This document shows, piece after piece, positions 34,446 to 43,916 of a DNA stretch of 64,000 bases. Under the pieces are notes generated by a model, which worked only from the letters and a program-made list of their open reading frames with translations, did no database searches and was not told the origin of the DNA. Positions within the stretch are counted from its first letter, which is position 1. Every line of letters begins with the position of its first letter. The position numbers and the translations under genes were made by a program. The DNA is from Paraburkholderia youngii (GTDB lineage: Bacteria > Pseudomonadota > Gammaproteobacteria > Burkholderiales > Burkholderiaceae). The DNA lies in NCBI RefSeq assembly GCF_013366925.1, contig NZ_JAALDK010000004.1, forward strand, positions 62,001-126,000, read 5' to 3'.

Positions 34446-34747
34446 TGTCCAGTTTCTCTGCAAATTCCATGACCCCAGCCGATTTTCCGATCCCCGCACA
34501 AGCCAGCCACCGCCTCACCATCGCCCATGTCGAGGCTGCGCTCTCGCGCTGGCGTGAGCGCAAACCGGTCACGCTCCACACCACGACCTCCCCGGCCGAA
34601 GCCCTCGCCGAACTGCGCGCGCGAATGACGGCCCGTCGTGAAACCACCATCCGATGGATTGACCTCATTTATGTGGAACGCCACGCCCTCGGTATCCTCT
34701 ATCCGCATCCGGTCGGCAGCGCCTGGCCGGGGTTACCACCTGACTGA
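34442..34747 (+). CDS. DUF3717-like small protein
   Basis: 101 residues; its ATG overlaps the end of the SNF2 gene (CGATGATG), so it is translationally coupled. TIAHVEAALSRWRERKP followed by EALAELRARMTARRETTI resembles DUF3717 proteins (a conserved IxxAxNxWR-type helix), common in Burkholderiaceae. Function unknown. Confidence 0.6.
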   Translation: MMSSFSANSMTPADFPIPAQASHRLTIAHVEAALSRWRERKPVTLHTTTSPAEALAELRARMTARRETTIRWIDLIYVERHALGILYPHPVGSAWPGLPPD

Positions 34748-35026
34748 CGCTGCCATCAACTTCCAGTCGACCCTTGCGGTATTCAAGGCCCTGCGATCGG
34801 TCAAAATTTTCTCTTTGACTCATTGAATTACAACTGATTGCGGGTTTCAAGCAGACTGAAGTTGCATTTGATCAGTAATGCATATGTTTCATGAAATGCA
34901 TGAGTTGGCAAGACAGGCAACGCGAAGCGGAAGTCTGATTTGCGAAGTGATCGACATGGTAACGACGCGCGCGGCCATGGCGCAATGCGCCGGCGAAGTA
35001 GCGACAGGCCGCCCTGAGGGCCGCGA
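34748..35026. other. Gap with one 52-codon frame cut by IS5
   Basis: AT-richer than its surroundings. An ATG at 34884 opens a 52-codon frame (MFHEMHELARQATRSGSLICEVIDMV) that runs into the IS5 end. It may be the start of a gene interrupted by the IS, but this is weakly supported. Confidence 0.3.
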
Positions 35027-35893
35027 TCAGCTGCGGCAGTAGTCCCTCAGGTTGATCATCGTGTAGGCGAGCGTCTTGAGCGCGTAGTGCACGGCACTGA
35101 TGCGTTCGAAGCGCAGCAGCAGGGGGCGGAAGGTGTCCTCCCAGGCGAACACGCGCTCGATGGTGCTGAAGCGCTCCGCGAAGATGGCCGCGTCGAAATG
35201 CCGTCTGCGACCGCGCTTCGGTGCCTTGCGCCCACGCGGGTTCTCGGGAATGTTGGGCCTCATGCCGCGGTTGAAGATCGCACGGCGGTTTTCGCGGCAG
35301 TCGTGGACGCCATCCAGACTGACGGTTGAGCCCTGCAGGTTCGCACCAATGGCGCGCGCTATGGCGGTGAGTTTGGGCAGCGCGTCACGCAGCAGGGGTG
35401 ATTCGTTGCGATTGCCCGGCGCCGTCACGAATGGCGCGATGATGTTGCAGTTGCGATCGCAGAAGGCCACCACCTTGTCGCCCTTCAGATGCTTGTGCCC
35501 GCTGTCGCCCAGGTTGTCGCCGCCTTTCTTTGCCGCTGTGGTCGTGCCGTCGCCATGGATGTTCGCGAGGTCGGGGAGCTGGTCCCGATGCAGTTGATCG
35601 ACCGAGCCCGCGAAGACCCGGTCGATGCTGCCGTCAGCCTGCCAGCGTCGCATGATCCGGTAGATGTGGGTGTGGTGGATTTCAGGCAGCCCCTTTGCAT
35701 CCGTTTCGATCGGCAGCATCTTCCATTGACACCCCATATAGAGCGCCTTCAGGACGTAGTTGAACATCCTCTGTAACGGCAACGTCGGCGGCGGGCCGCG
35801 CCGGCCCCGGCTCAGGTGCGGCAAGACAAATTGCCCGAACTGCGCTTCACTCAATTTCGTGGGAATCGCCTGCCGGCCATGGTTTGTAGCCAT
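35027..35893 (-). CDS. IS5-family transposase
   Basis: 288 residues, apparently full length. N-terminal IS5-type domain (LSEAQFGQFVLPHLSRGRRGPPPTLPLQRMFNYVLKALYMGCQW, DUF4096-like). DDE core with Asp in ANIHGDGTTT, Asp in STVSLDGVHDC, and Glu in FSTIERVFAWEDTFRPLLLRFER. The stop is at 35027. Terminal repeats were not resolved with confidence. No second copy in the window. Confidence 0.85.
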   Translation of the reverse strand: MATNHGRQAIPTKLSEAQFGQFVLPHLSRGRRGPPPTLPLQRMFNYVLKALYMGCQWKMLPIETDAKGLPEIHHTHIYRIMRRWQADGSIDRVFAGSVDQLHRDQLPDLANIHGDGTTTAAKKGGDNLGDSGHKHLKGDKVVAFCDRNCNIIAPFVTAPGNRNESPLLRDALPKLTAIARAIGANLQGSTVSLDGVHDCRENRRAIFNRGMRPNIPENPRGRKAPKRGRRRHFDAAIFAERFSTIERVFAWEDTFRPLLLRFERISAVHYALKTLAYTMINLRDYCRS

Positions 35894-36157
35894 TTTCGCA
35901 TCCGCAAAGCCCTCACTTTAACCGCTCCCCCCTCGCCAGCTCCGAAAGCCACCCCCGGTGGGGCTCGCAGACAAATTCGGCCCCTTCGGAAAACCCGCAA
36001 TCAGTTGCATCACTTCATTCTACCGCCGCTTTACCGTCAACCTGACAAAGCCTTGTTAAGAAATACTATCCACTACATTCAAAAAAATTTACTAGCGCGC
36101 AATTTTTCTTCTGTCTACGCTCGGCTCTACTCGCTGGCAATAACGAAGCCTTGAGGC
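35894..36157. other. Intergenic, AT-rich
   Basis: No gene recognised. The first ~60 bp probably belong to the IS5 end. The remainder is AT-rich before the duplicated lipoprotein locus, whose homology begins at 36158. Confidence 0.4.
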
Positions 36158-36195
36158 TCCGTACGTCACACAGCGAGTTTGTAATGGGAGGCTCC

Positions 36196-36441
36196 ATGCC
36201 GAAACACAGGCTGATATTAGCGGTGCTCGTTTTTTCCAGCGCGACAGCGAGCGCGCAATACGATGGCGCTTACTACACGTGGCGCCATGGTGACCGGCTA
36301 ACATGCGGGCCTACTGCACCCAATCCGTCTTGGCAACGCGTTGACGGGCCATACTTTGACGGCGACTGCACGCAGAAGCTGCCGGTGCGACCGGCTGCGC
36401 CGGTGCCAGCCAGCGCAGCTTCAGAAGGGATGAGCGAATGA
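36196..36441 (+). CDS. Small secreted protein, paralogue 1
   Basis: 81 residues from ATG (MPKHRLILAVLVFSSATASA) with a Sec signal peptide cleaved after ASA. The mature part is short: QYDGAYYTWRHGDRLTCG, then two Cys and a Pro/Ala tail. Nearly identical to paralogue 2 at 41822-42067. It overlaps the following lipoprotein pseudogene by 4 bp (ATGA), so the pair was an operon. Function unknown; two Cys may form a disulfide. Confidence 0.7.
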   Translation: MPKHRLILAVLVFSSATASAQYDGAYYTWRHGDRLTCGPTAPNPSWQRVDGPYFDGDCTQKLPVRPAAPVPASAASEGMSE

Positions 36442-36740
36442 AAAATGCCGTCCTGGTCTACGCATTGTGTGCCGCCGAGTTCTTCCTCGACGGCTGCGGT
36501 GGTGACGACAACGTTGTATCTGCCACTGCCGTCGCACACCTTCCTCGTCGACCAGTCCGGACAAGCTGACTGCTGTTGGGCCAACCAGCCCCACTCAACC
36601 CACGAACACCCCGCTCGACCCTCCAGCCTCGCTTATCCCGCCGTCCAACCCAAAACCGTTTCCAGCACCGTCGCATCTGACATATGCTGGTTGCATGAAT
36701 ACCGGCGCCACATTCTCGTACGAGGAACGGCGGAAACCTG
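36438..36740 (+). pseudogene. Lipoprotein gene fragment, paralogue 1
   Basis: Homologous to the start of the intact gene at 42064. MKNAVLVYALCAAEFFLDGCGG is followed by a frameshift around codon 35 and a TGA, while similarity to paralogue 2 continues in other frames to about 36740 (MNTGATFSYEERR). The remaining ~430 codons are absent. Confidence 0.85.
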
Positions 36741-37039
36741 ATGTACCTACATTCGCGCGCGCAATACTCGTATAGCGTCGAACCGCCCTTTATCTGCATC
36801 ATCGATCACAACGATGGCGCGCGCTCCGTAACCAATGACGCCGAGCGCGTCATCGCCGATCTGGTCGCCGATGGCTTTCGCGTTGATGAGTACGTCATCA
36901 TCTATCAGGACAGCGAGGGCGTATGGGATCGCATGCTGACCGCAGACGGCGCCTTCCTCTGCTTTGAGTCTGTCTGCGAGTTAAAGAGCAGGCGAAGCGC
37001 GTCATCAATGGCGAGGCGCCGTATAGCCCGTCAATCTGA
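36741..37039 (+). pseudogene. Hypothetical plasmid protein, probable C-terminal frameshift
   Basis: Starts ATG (MYLHSRAQYSYSVEPPFICI). Strand-rich body IIDHNDGARSVTNDAERVIADLVADGFRVDEYVIIYQDSEGVWDRML. After FESV at about 36975 the current frame becomes Arg/Ser-rich, while the +1 frame reads RVKEQAKRVINGEAPYSPSI and stops at 37039, a more natural ending. A one-base indel is likely. No named family. Confidence 0.55.
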
Positions 37040-37104
37040 GGGGCGGCAGTGGTCTGTTTCTCGGAGCCCGGCGGCCCCGATATCAAAAGGGAAGGGTCTG
37101 AAAC

Positions 37105-37407
37105 ATGACAACGAAGACGACAACCATTAGCGCGAAGCCGGTCTATCTCGACCTGCATGCGGCGGCGACATTCGTATCGCTATCGGAAGCGATGATTCAA
37201 AAGCTGGTGCGCGAGAATGAGTTCCCGCCGCCGCGCAAGATATCCGCGAATCGGGTGGCCTTTCATGCTTTCCAACGGCGTCGTCTATGCAGACCTCGCC
37301 TCGGTACCGACTACTTCAGCCGGCTCGACACTGGCAAAACCATCCAACGCCTGCTCAAGCGGCTTGCCGATCTCGGCTACAACTCGCAACCGGCCCCTTC
37401 CTCATGA
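37105..37407 (+). CDS. AlpA-like helix-turn-helix protein, C-terminus possibly frameshifted
   Basis: 100 residues from ATG. VYLDLHAAATFVSLSEAMIQKLVRENEFPPPRKISANRVAF matches the MerR/AlpA-type winged HTH used by prophage and integrative-element activators, including the EFPPPRxxSxxRVAF wing. After RVAF the family normally ends within ~20 residues with a W-x-x-SRP tail; here the frame turns Arg-rich, so an indel near 37268 is likely. It was probably a regulator of a mobile element now lost. Confidence 0.6.
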   Translation: MTTKTTTISAKPVYLDLHAAATFVSLSEAMIQKLVRENEFPPPRKISANRVAFHAFQRRRLCRPRLGTDYFSRLDTGKTIQRLLKRLADLGYNSQPAPSS

Positions 37408-37421
37408 GCGCTTCTTACCAG

Positions 37422-37465
37422 CAACTGGTTGCGTGTTTTCAAAAACGAAAACGCGCAACCAGTTG
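37422..37465. terminator. Long hairpin (19-bp stem, 6-nt loop)
   Basis: CAACTGGTTGCGTGTTTTC and GAAAACGCGCAACCAGTTG are complementary except one G:T-type position, separated by AAAAAC. It lies 15 bp after the AlpA-like gene. The stem is long and there is no T-run, so besides termination it could be a protein-binding palindrome or a recombination relic. Confidence 0.55.
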
Positions 37466-38607
37466 AAAGTCATACTGCCTGGGCGGTATTAGAGAATCAC
37501 GCGGACATCAAAAAAACATTTTATATCTATGTGATGGGCGATCGGTGCCATGATGGCAGCAATCCCATAGGGCCTGCAGTCTCGATCTTTGCTTGTGTGC
37601 GCACAGGGGGTTTTCGGGATTAGACAAGGGTATGACGCGTTTGATTGGCGAGAGTGCGATTCTCCGGTTCCGTCACCTCCTCGCAACACACGGCTTGGCC
37701 GCGTGATACGCACGCTGGTCAATGAGATCCTGAGCGAGCAAGGCTTGATGCTGAAGGCAGGGTCGGCGGTCGATGCGATCTTGATTTCGGCACCCAGTTC
37801 GACAAAGAACGGCTCTGATACACGGGGCCCGGAGACGCACCAGATGAAGAAGGAACCAGCAGCAGTTTGGATAGACGAAGGCCCCGTATCGAGGGTTGAT
37901 GAAGAGCACCGGGCAGATCACGACACTGTTTGCACTGGCCAACCGTTGAACGGCGCGCAAGGCTTTACGCGAAACGTGAAAAGCCCATCGGTCTCGGCAA
38001 ACGGAGGTCGTCATGCTTCGAAAGCCGGGCGACCACCCTGCCAACAAACTCTTACGACTGATATGCCGCAAGTGGCAAAAGATCAGCGCTCTGAAAACTA
38101 GCGGCTGAGCGACGCAGACCGACGAGTGGTATGGGTGACTGCGTGGCGCTGAGGGAGTAAGGTGGCTCCGGTCGAGCCGGCTGGGACAAGCCCAACGATG
38201 TACGAGCTCGAAGCTCGATGGGGTCCGAAGACTCCGTGGAAGCACCACTGGGAATACCCCGCGTTCTCGGCGTGGGGTCGTTTATTAGCGGGGTGGGCGG
38301 CATGAAACACTGGCGAGTGCCTTGGTTCGGAATGCGAACCATCTCGCATGCGTCCCATCAGCTCGAGTCTCCTACCGGACACCGCACAATTTTTGCCAAT
38401 AACCGCTCGTTGAGCCATGCTCATCATCGCCGACACCTCCGCCGTTTCACGCTCGCGTTACAGATCGACCTTGTGCATATGGTCAGCCGCACCCTTGATC
38501 CCTGTCGATACGTATCGCGCAATCGTTGCTTGCAGCCCGAACGACTTCCTTCCGCCGGTACGATGGCGGCTCTAAGCGTCGATCATACCGACACACAGGC
38601 TAAAGCG
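37466..38607. other. Non-coding or decayed stretch with an IS5 relic
   Basis: About 1.1 kb without a valid gene. At 37690-37860 the frame RTLVNEILSEQGLMLKAGSAVDA, then ILISAPSSTKN..GPETHQMKK, is an internal piece of an IS5-type transposase (first-Asp region). From 37860 to 38400 the sequence has short complementary segments (for example CCCCGCG/CGTGGGG near 38260) but no recognised RNA family. The last 200 bp precede the protease gene. Confidence 0.5.
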
Positions 38608-40223
38608 ATGTATAAGGCAAGGTCGATCGCATTGCTTCATGTATTTCTTGTGGGATCTCTGTTTCTAAAGCCAGCATTCGGTCAGGAACGACTCTATACG
38701 AATGCCGACGGTAGCAAAACGGACAGCCTGGAGTAAGCCGCCAAATCTTGGGGCAACGATAAAGAATTCAAGGCGAGCTGGTCGGCTGGCGCGATGAAGG
38801 CGCAATACGCGTATGCGATGGGGTTTACCGGAAGAGGCATAAAAGTCGGGGTGCTGGATTCAGGCGTCGATACGACACATCCCGAACTGTCAGGACCTCG
38901 GATCCATCCTGTGTCTACTATCGGTACATACTATGAAGACGGGTTCCAGTTTTATGCCGACGATTCGACGATCCCGGTCAAGAAGGGTGACGTATTCAAT
39001 GTTCCCGGATCGCATGTCGATGATGTGAATGACTCGCATGGAACCGAGGTAAGCGGAGCCATTGGTGCCGCACGAGACGGCAAAGGAATGCAGGGTGTCG
39101 CGTTCAATGCAGATGTTTATGTCGCGAACACCAATGGGACCGACGACAATCGTGAACATGGCTCCAACCGCCTAGACTACGGTTACTTTACTGCTGCCTA
39201 TGATTCCTTGGGAAAAAGTGGTGTTCGTATCGTCAATCAGAGTTGGGGTCAGAGTTCTCCCATTCCGGCAGAGAATCTGACAGACAATGTTGACCAGTTA
39301 AAAACCGCGTACAGGGATTCGCTAAACGCGCGCGCGAAGGTTCGAAAACTTGGATAGATGCAGCCGCAGAGGCCGCCACGAAATATCACTATATTGAAGT
39401 TATTTCCGCGTCGAACGACCCTCAGAGAAATCCGGATGTGCTGGCCGCGTTGCCATACTATCGTCCGGAAATTGAAACGGACTGGTTAGTCGTGTCCGGT
39501 TATTCCCGCAACAATGGGCAGGTTTATAACCAGTGCGGTGTTGCAAAATGGTGGTGTCTCATGGCGCCGACCGTGGCGATGGCCCCCAAAGCTGGAGGCG
39601 GCTATGACCCCCGCTTCAACGGCACATCCGCGTCTGCTCCATACGCCTCCGGTGCGCTTGCGCTTGTCATGGAGCGTTATCCCTATCTGACTAGCGAGCA
39701 GGCGTTGACGGTATTGCTCACGACTTCGCAAGAGATGGTTTCGGATCCCAACAAGGTCGACCCTTCGAAACCGCTCGATCAGCTTCCCTACGACAACAGT
39801 GGTAGTTACGGCAATCTTACTGCATTGATCCCGGGTAATACGCACGTGCCCAATGCGGTGGCAGGCTGGGGGCTCCCAGATCTACAGAAGGCAATGAACG
39901 GCCCCAGCCAGTTGCTGGGTCGGTTCCATGTTAATTTGCCTTCTGGCATGTCGGATGTATGGTCGAACGACATTTCGGACATTGCACTCGCCGCGCGTCA
40001 GAAAGAAGACGCGGCAGAGCATCAATCGTGGCTCGATACGCTGAAAACGAAGGGCTGGACGCAGGGACTGCCCTCGAATGCGAGCGACAGCGACAAGACA
40101 GCGTACGACATCGGCACCGCGCGCGAGTCTGCTTACCAGACACGTGCCTATGAAGGTAGCCTGACAAAGTCAGGCAGTGGTCTGCTGACCCTGTCGGGGA
40201 ACAATACCTATCGCGGGTTACTG
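38608..40223 (+). pseudogene. Autotransporter subtilisin-like protease, inactivated
   Basis: Begins ATG with signal peptide (ARSIALLHVFLVGSLFLKPAFG). The S8 catalytic triad is intact: Asp in GVLDSGVDTTHPEL, His in DSHGTEVSGAIGA, Ser in NGTSASAPYASGAL. The segment GSLTKSGSGLLTLSGNNTYRG is the autotransporter-associated beta-strand repeat that precedes the passenger/barrel boundary in SphB1/NalP-type proteases. Three lesions: TAA at 38734, a one-base frameshift in a GCGCGCGCG run near 39335, and replacement of everything after 40223 by an IS6 beta fragment. The translocating barrel is lost. Confidence 0.88.
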
Positions 40224-40743
40224 TATCTGTTGTGGCGGGCGGTCGACCAGCACGGCGCCGAACTCGATGTCTTGCTGCAGAAACGGCGCGACAAAGCGGC
40301 AGCCAAACGGTTTTTCAAACGGCTTCTCGCCGCATGTCCTGAGGTGCCACGCAAGATCGTCACCGACCAGCTGCGTAGCTATCCCGCCGCGAAAGCCGAG
40401 ATCCCCGAGCTGGCGAACGTCAAACATGTCTTCGTCAAAGCCAGCGCTCGGTTGAATAACCGAGCCGAAAACAGTCACCAGCCCACACGTGAGCGGGAGC
40501 GTCGCATGCGTGGCTTCCGCAAGCCTGGGCGTACGCAAGTCTTCCTGTCGAACTTCTGGCCGATCCGGCAACACTTCGCGCTGAAGCGCCATCTACTGCG
40601 CGCCTCTCTCTATCGAAAACAACTCAGCGAACGGTTCGCAGCATGGCATCGCTTCACTGAGGTCACCCAAAATCCGTCCGCTTTCTGAGCGGACGTGCTT
40701 CCTTTGTACTACTGTGTCGCCAGGAACTCAACGTGACAACGCC
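40224..40743 (+). mobile_element. IS6 beta fragment (3' 520 bp), fused in frame to protease relic
   Basis: Identical to the last 520 bp of the beta elements, including the terminal repeat at 40743. The transposase frame (from YLLWRAVDQHG onward) continues the protease frame without a stop, creating a chimeric ORF ending at 40688. The left end of the element is missing. Confidence 0.9.
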
Positions 40744-40953
40744 GCATTTCCCGGTGGACGTGATTTTGCTGTGCGTACGATGGTATGTGGCGTATTCGTT
40801 GAGTCTGCGTGATCTCGAAGAGATGATCGCGGAACACGGTATCGAGGTCGATCATTCGACCGTGCACCGATGGGCCATCAAGCTGGTGCCGTTGTTCGAA
40901 AAAGCCTTCCGCAAGCACAAACGTCCGGTCGGCAAAAGCTGGCGTATGGACGA
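40744..40953 (+). pseudogene. IS6-family transposase internal fragment
   Basis: Encodes HFPVDVILLCVRWYVAYSLSLRDLEEM, then DHSTVHRWAIKLVPLFEKAFRKHKRPVGKSWRMDES, the N-terminal half of an alpha/gamma-like transposase up to the first catalytic Asp. It ends abruptly at 40953. Both ends of the element are missing. Confidence 0.85.
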
Positions 40954-41599
40954 GAGTGTGTCACGAACACAACCGAAAGCTTGTGGTGCTGTACTGAAGA
41001 TGGGAGTAGGCCTCCCGAAGCCGGCTTGCAGGAGCAGGCTTCAAACCGCCCGGTGCTGCTGCGTTCAAAAGACGTGGTGGTGAGCGACCGTGGAAAAGTC
41101 ATCCATAAGGATGGCAGGTATGTGTTGAGAAGATGAGCGAAAGCAAACCGTTCGATGATGCGTCGTTAATTCGTTAAGGTGCTGTCAAAACTGGGGTCAT
41201 TTCGTCGCTCCAGGATCAGTCAGGACGAGACCTGTTTACGGACCTGGCGGCAGCCGGCGTAGAGGCGGCATGAGCTCAATACAGGCTTCGGTATGGAACG
41301 TGAGAACCTTGTTGCGGATGGAAAGGGAAATGACAAATGGCGCTGTCCGCCAAACGGAAAGAAATGATGCCCCAACTGTTCTGAAAGGAGGTCGAATATT
41401 TCACCTATTCAGAGTTCGACCGCGTCAAGGGACGGAATTGATGTAGGAATGAGTTCATTCGATGTGTGGTTTGTCGGCATTGTCGCGTGTATGTAGTGGT
41501 GGCAATAGAAGAGACTTGACTTGCCAGGACGTGTCGTCGGTAATAGTGAAATTCGGATGCGCTGGTCTGTTATGCTCGAGTTTTTGACGAGCACAAGTC
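40954..41599. other. No recognised gene
   Basis: 650 bp. A frame ending at 41136 (QASNRPVLLRSKDVVVSDRGKVIHKDGRYVLRR) looks protein-like and may be the tail of a lost gene. Beyond it nothing is recognised on either strand. A Shine-Dalgarno-like AAAGGAGG at about 41386 has no convincing ORF after it. Confidence 0.4.
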
Positions 41600-41787
41600 A
41601 ATGCGTGAGCTCAACGACATTGACGGATTGTTCAACAGGTGCCACTTCGATCGCGGATATTTCCCATTGCTTGCGCTGGTACCTGCGGCACAAGCTCGGC
41701 TTTCGAGATCTCGCTGTGACGGCTGGGCGCTGTCTGTCGATGGCGCACACGACGATCATGCGCTGGGGCCAGCGCTTCACGCGGCCG
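41600..41787 (+). pseudogene. IS6-family transposase N-terminal remnant
   Basis: The frames together give MRELNDIDGLFNRCHFDRG, RWYLRHKLGFRDLAV, and LSMAHTTIMRWGQRF, matching the start of a distinct IS6-like transposase but with two frameshifts. Homology stops at the boundary of the duplicated lipoprotein locus (41785). Confidence 0.75.
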
Positions 41788-41821
41788 TACGTCACACGGC
41801 GCGTTTTGTAAGGAAGACTCC

Positions 41822-42067
41822 ATGCCAAAACACTGGCTAATATTAGCGGTGCTCGCTTTTGCCAGCGCGACCGCGAGCGCGCAGTACGATGGCGCTTACT
41901 ACACGTGGCGTCATGGTGAACGGATAACATGCGGTCCTACTGCACCCAATCCGTCCTGGCAACGAGTTAACGGGCCATACTTTGACGGCGACTGCACGCA
42001 GAAGCTGCCGCTGCGACCGGCTGTACCGGCGCCAGCCAGCGCAGCTTCAGAAAGGACGAACGGATGA
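41822..42067 (+). CDS. Small secreted protein, paralogue 2
   Basis: 81 residues, signal peptide MPKHWLILAVLAFASATASA then QYDGAYYTWRHGERITCG. It differs from paralogue 1 at about ten positions, mostly conservative, which suggests selection on the protein. The ATGA overlap with the following lipoprotein gene indicates co-translation; the two products may work together at the cell envelope. Confidence 0.75.
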   Translation: MPKHWLILAVLAFASATASAQYDGAYYTWRHGERITCGPTAPNPSWQRVNGPYFDGDCTQKLPLRPAVPAPASAASERTNG

Positions 42068-43692
42068 AAGACGCCGTACTTGTCTGCGTGTTGTGTGCCG
42101 CCTTGCTCCTTGACGGCTGCGGTGGTGACAACAACGTTGCGTCCGACACTGACGTCGCACCGTCCTCGACGGCCAATCGGGACGAGCCGATTTCCGTTAG
42201 CCCCAAAAACCCCAATCAACCCACGAACGCCCCGCTCGATCCGCCAGCCTCGCTCATTCAGTCATCCCAGCGCGAATCCGCCTCCCGCACCGTCGCACAA
42301 GCATACGCGGGTTGTATGAATACAAGCGTCGCGCTCTCGTACGAGGAGCAGCGGCTCGTCAATGTACTGCCGGGCAACACCACGCCGTTCGCTGAACAGA
42401 TTCTCGCCGCATCGGGCTTCGATCACTTTGGTCCTGACTTCTCAGGGCGACTCTGCGAGGACGGCGCGATTCGCTCTTTTGACGACGCGGTGCGCATTGT
42501 AAAAATCGCTGGCGAGGGCTTATGGAATGCTGCTGTCGATCGCGTGCAGGGTCGTTCTGTCAGCGGCACACTACCGCGCAGCGACGACCGCATGCTGTAC
42601 TGGGCGCGCCTCAAGATGACACGGGTACTGCGCCAGTGGGCCCCGCAGGTGACGCTCACGACCTTCGAGCGCGCACAGCTCCAGTGGGTGCTTGAACGCG
42701 CATCGCGTGGACAATACGCCATTCAGTTTGCGCCCGGGAAGGGAGTGAAACGAATTATCATCAGCGGCTTCGATCCGTTCACACTCGGTACGCCAGGAGC
42801 AACTCACTCATCGACCAACATCCGGACTGGCAATCCATCAGGAGCCATTGCGCTCGCACTTGCCAACCGCAGCATCAAACTGGTGGACGGCTCGACGGCA
42901 TTAATCCAGACCTATCTGCTACCAGTAGATTACGATCCGTTCCGCAAAGGGATGCAGGAGCACACGCTCGCACCATTCTTTATCGGTGATGCACGGGTCG
43001 ATGCGTCAATTACGATGAGTCAGGGTGATTATGGTGCTTTCTGGATCGAGAACTGGCACGGCCGCTATCACGCGGCCGCATTCGCAGACAACCTCGGCAC
43101 GACGATTGGCAATCCGTTTGGCGCTCCACTGCTACCTGGAATGCAGGACGCGGACATCTATCCACCCGACGACGTGCTCAGCTACGATCCGCAGCCTTGG
43201 CAACTCGATCAGCCGGAGCAGTACACGACAACCACGCTACCTGTCGCGACCATCATCGGAGCGAATTCCGGCGCGGCCATTACGGAGCCGGGCAGCTCGC
43301 AGCCCGGCGGTTACAAAGTTGCCTGGCATACCAACCACGACGACTTCAAGGATTGCGGTAACTCAATCGAGACATCGTTCAACTCGGATACCGAATCACT
43401 GCCATATCCACCACCGACCAACCCAGTACCGCCCGCCGCAACGTCGTGCGCTTATCGCGGTGGGGGCGGCAATTATCTGTCAAATGAGAGTGGCTATCGC
43501 AACACACAGTTGCGTGACACGCTGAATCCGCAGCGCACGATCTTCGCGGGGCATCTGCATGTGCCGGTCATGACCAACTTCTCCGACGGCGACGACGGAA
43601 AGCTCAGCGACAGCCTATTCGAATCGTACCGGGACACGATTGTGCAGCAGGCAACCAATATCGTGACTGCGATAGCAGGAGCAATCCAGTAG
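42064..43692 (+). CDS. Lipoprotein with pyroglutamyl-peptidase-like domain
   Basis: 542 residues. Signal with lipobox-like LLDGC (Asp at -2 might favour inner-membrane retention), then a Pro/Ser linker. The middle part (KRIIISGFDPFTLG, then NIRTGNPSGAIALALANRSI) resembles the VTGFxPF...NPS opening of peptidase C15 (pyrrolidone-carboxylate peptidase). The region also has HSSTN, Trp/His-rich WIENWHGRYH and a late HLHVPVM segment. The peptidase assignment is by motif only and the catalytic Cys was not pinned down. It is coupled to the small secreted gene upstream. The only intact copy of a duplicated locus. Confidence 0.65.
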   Translation: MKDAVLVCVLCAALLLDGCGGDNNVASDTDVAPSSTANRDEPISVSPKNPNQPTNAPLDPPASLIQSSQRESASRTVAQAYAGCMNTSVALSYEEQRLVNVLPGNTTPFAEQILAASGFDHFGPDFSGRLCEDGAIRSFDDAVRIVKIAGEGLWNAAVDRVQGRSVSGTLPRSDDRMLYWARLKMTRVLRQWAPQVTLTTFERAQLQWVLERASRGQYAIQFAPGKGVKRIIISGFDPFTLGTPGATHSSTNIRTGNPSGAIALALANRSIKLVDGSTALIQTYLLPVDYDPFRKGMQEHTLAPFFIGDARVDASITMSQGDYGAFWIENWHGRYHAAAFADNLGTTIGNPFGAPLLPGMQDADIYPPDDVLSYDPQPWQLDQPEQYTTTTLPVATIIGANSGAAITEPGSSQPGGYKVAWHTNHDDFKDCGNSIETSFNSDTESLPYPPPTNPVPPAATSCAYRGGGGNYLSNESGYRNTQLRDTLNPQRTIFAGHLHVPVMTNFSDGDDGKLSDSLFESYRDTIVQQATNIVTAIAGAIQ

Positions 43693-43740
43693 CCCGCCGA
43701 CCTACATGCTACGTGGGAGGGCAGTGGCAGTAAGCCCCAA

Positions 43741-43916
43741 GGCATTGCCACGTTCCCGGCGATGGTCATCAGCCATGCGGTGCGCTGGTACTTCCGGTTC
43801 CAGCTCGGCCTTCGCGATATCGAAGAGTTGCTGTTCGAGCGCGGCGTGACGGTCAGCTACGAGACGATTCGCCGCTGGTATGAGAAGTTCGGCGTGGGCT
43901 TCGCGCATCGCATTAG
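43741..43916 (+). pseudogene. IS6-family 5' fragment (beta-like)
   Basis: Starts with a terminal-repeat-like GGCATTGCCACGTTCCC and encodes VISHAVRWYFRFQLGLRDI, then EELLFERGVTVSYETIRRWYEKFGVGFAH, a diverged relative of the beta transposase N-terminus. It is cut at 43916 by gamma copy 2. Confidence 0.85.

Noticed and set aside
38130..38350. Group II intron
   Set aside because: The segment looks structured, but no reverse transcriptase, no GTGYG 5' end and no domain V signature could be found.
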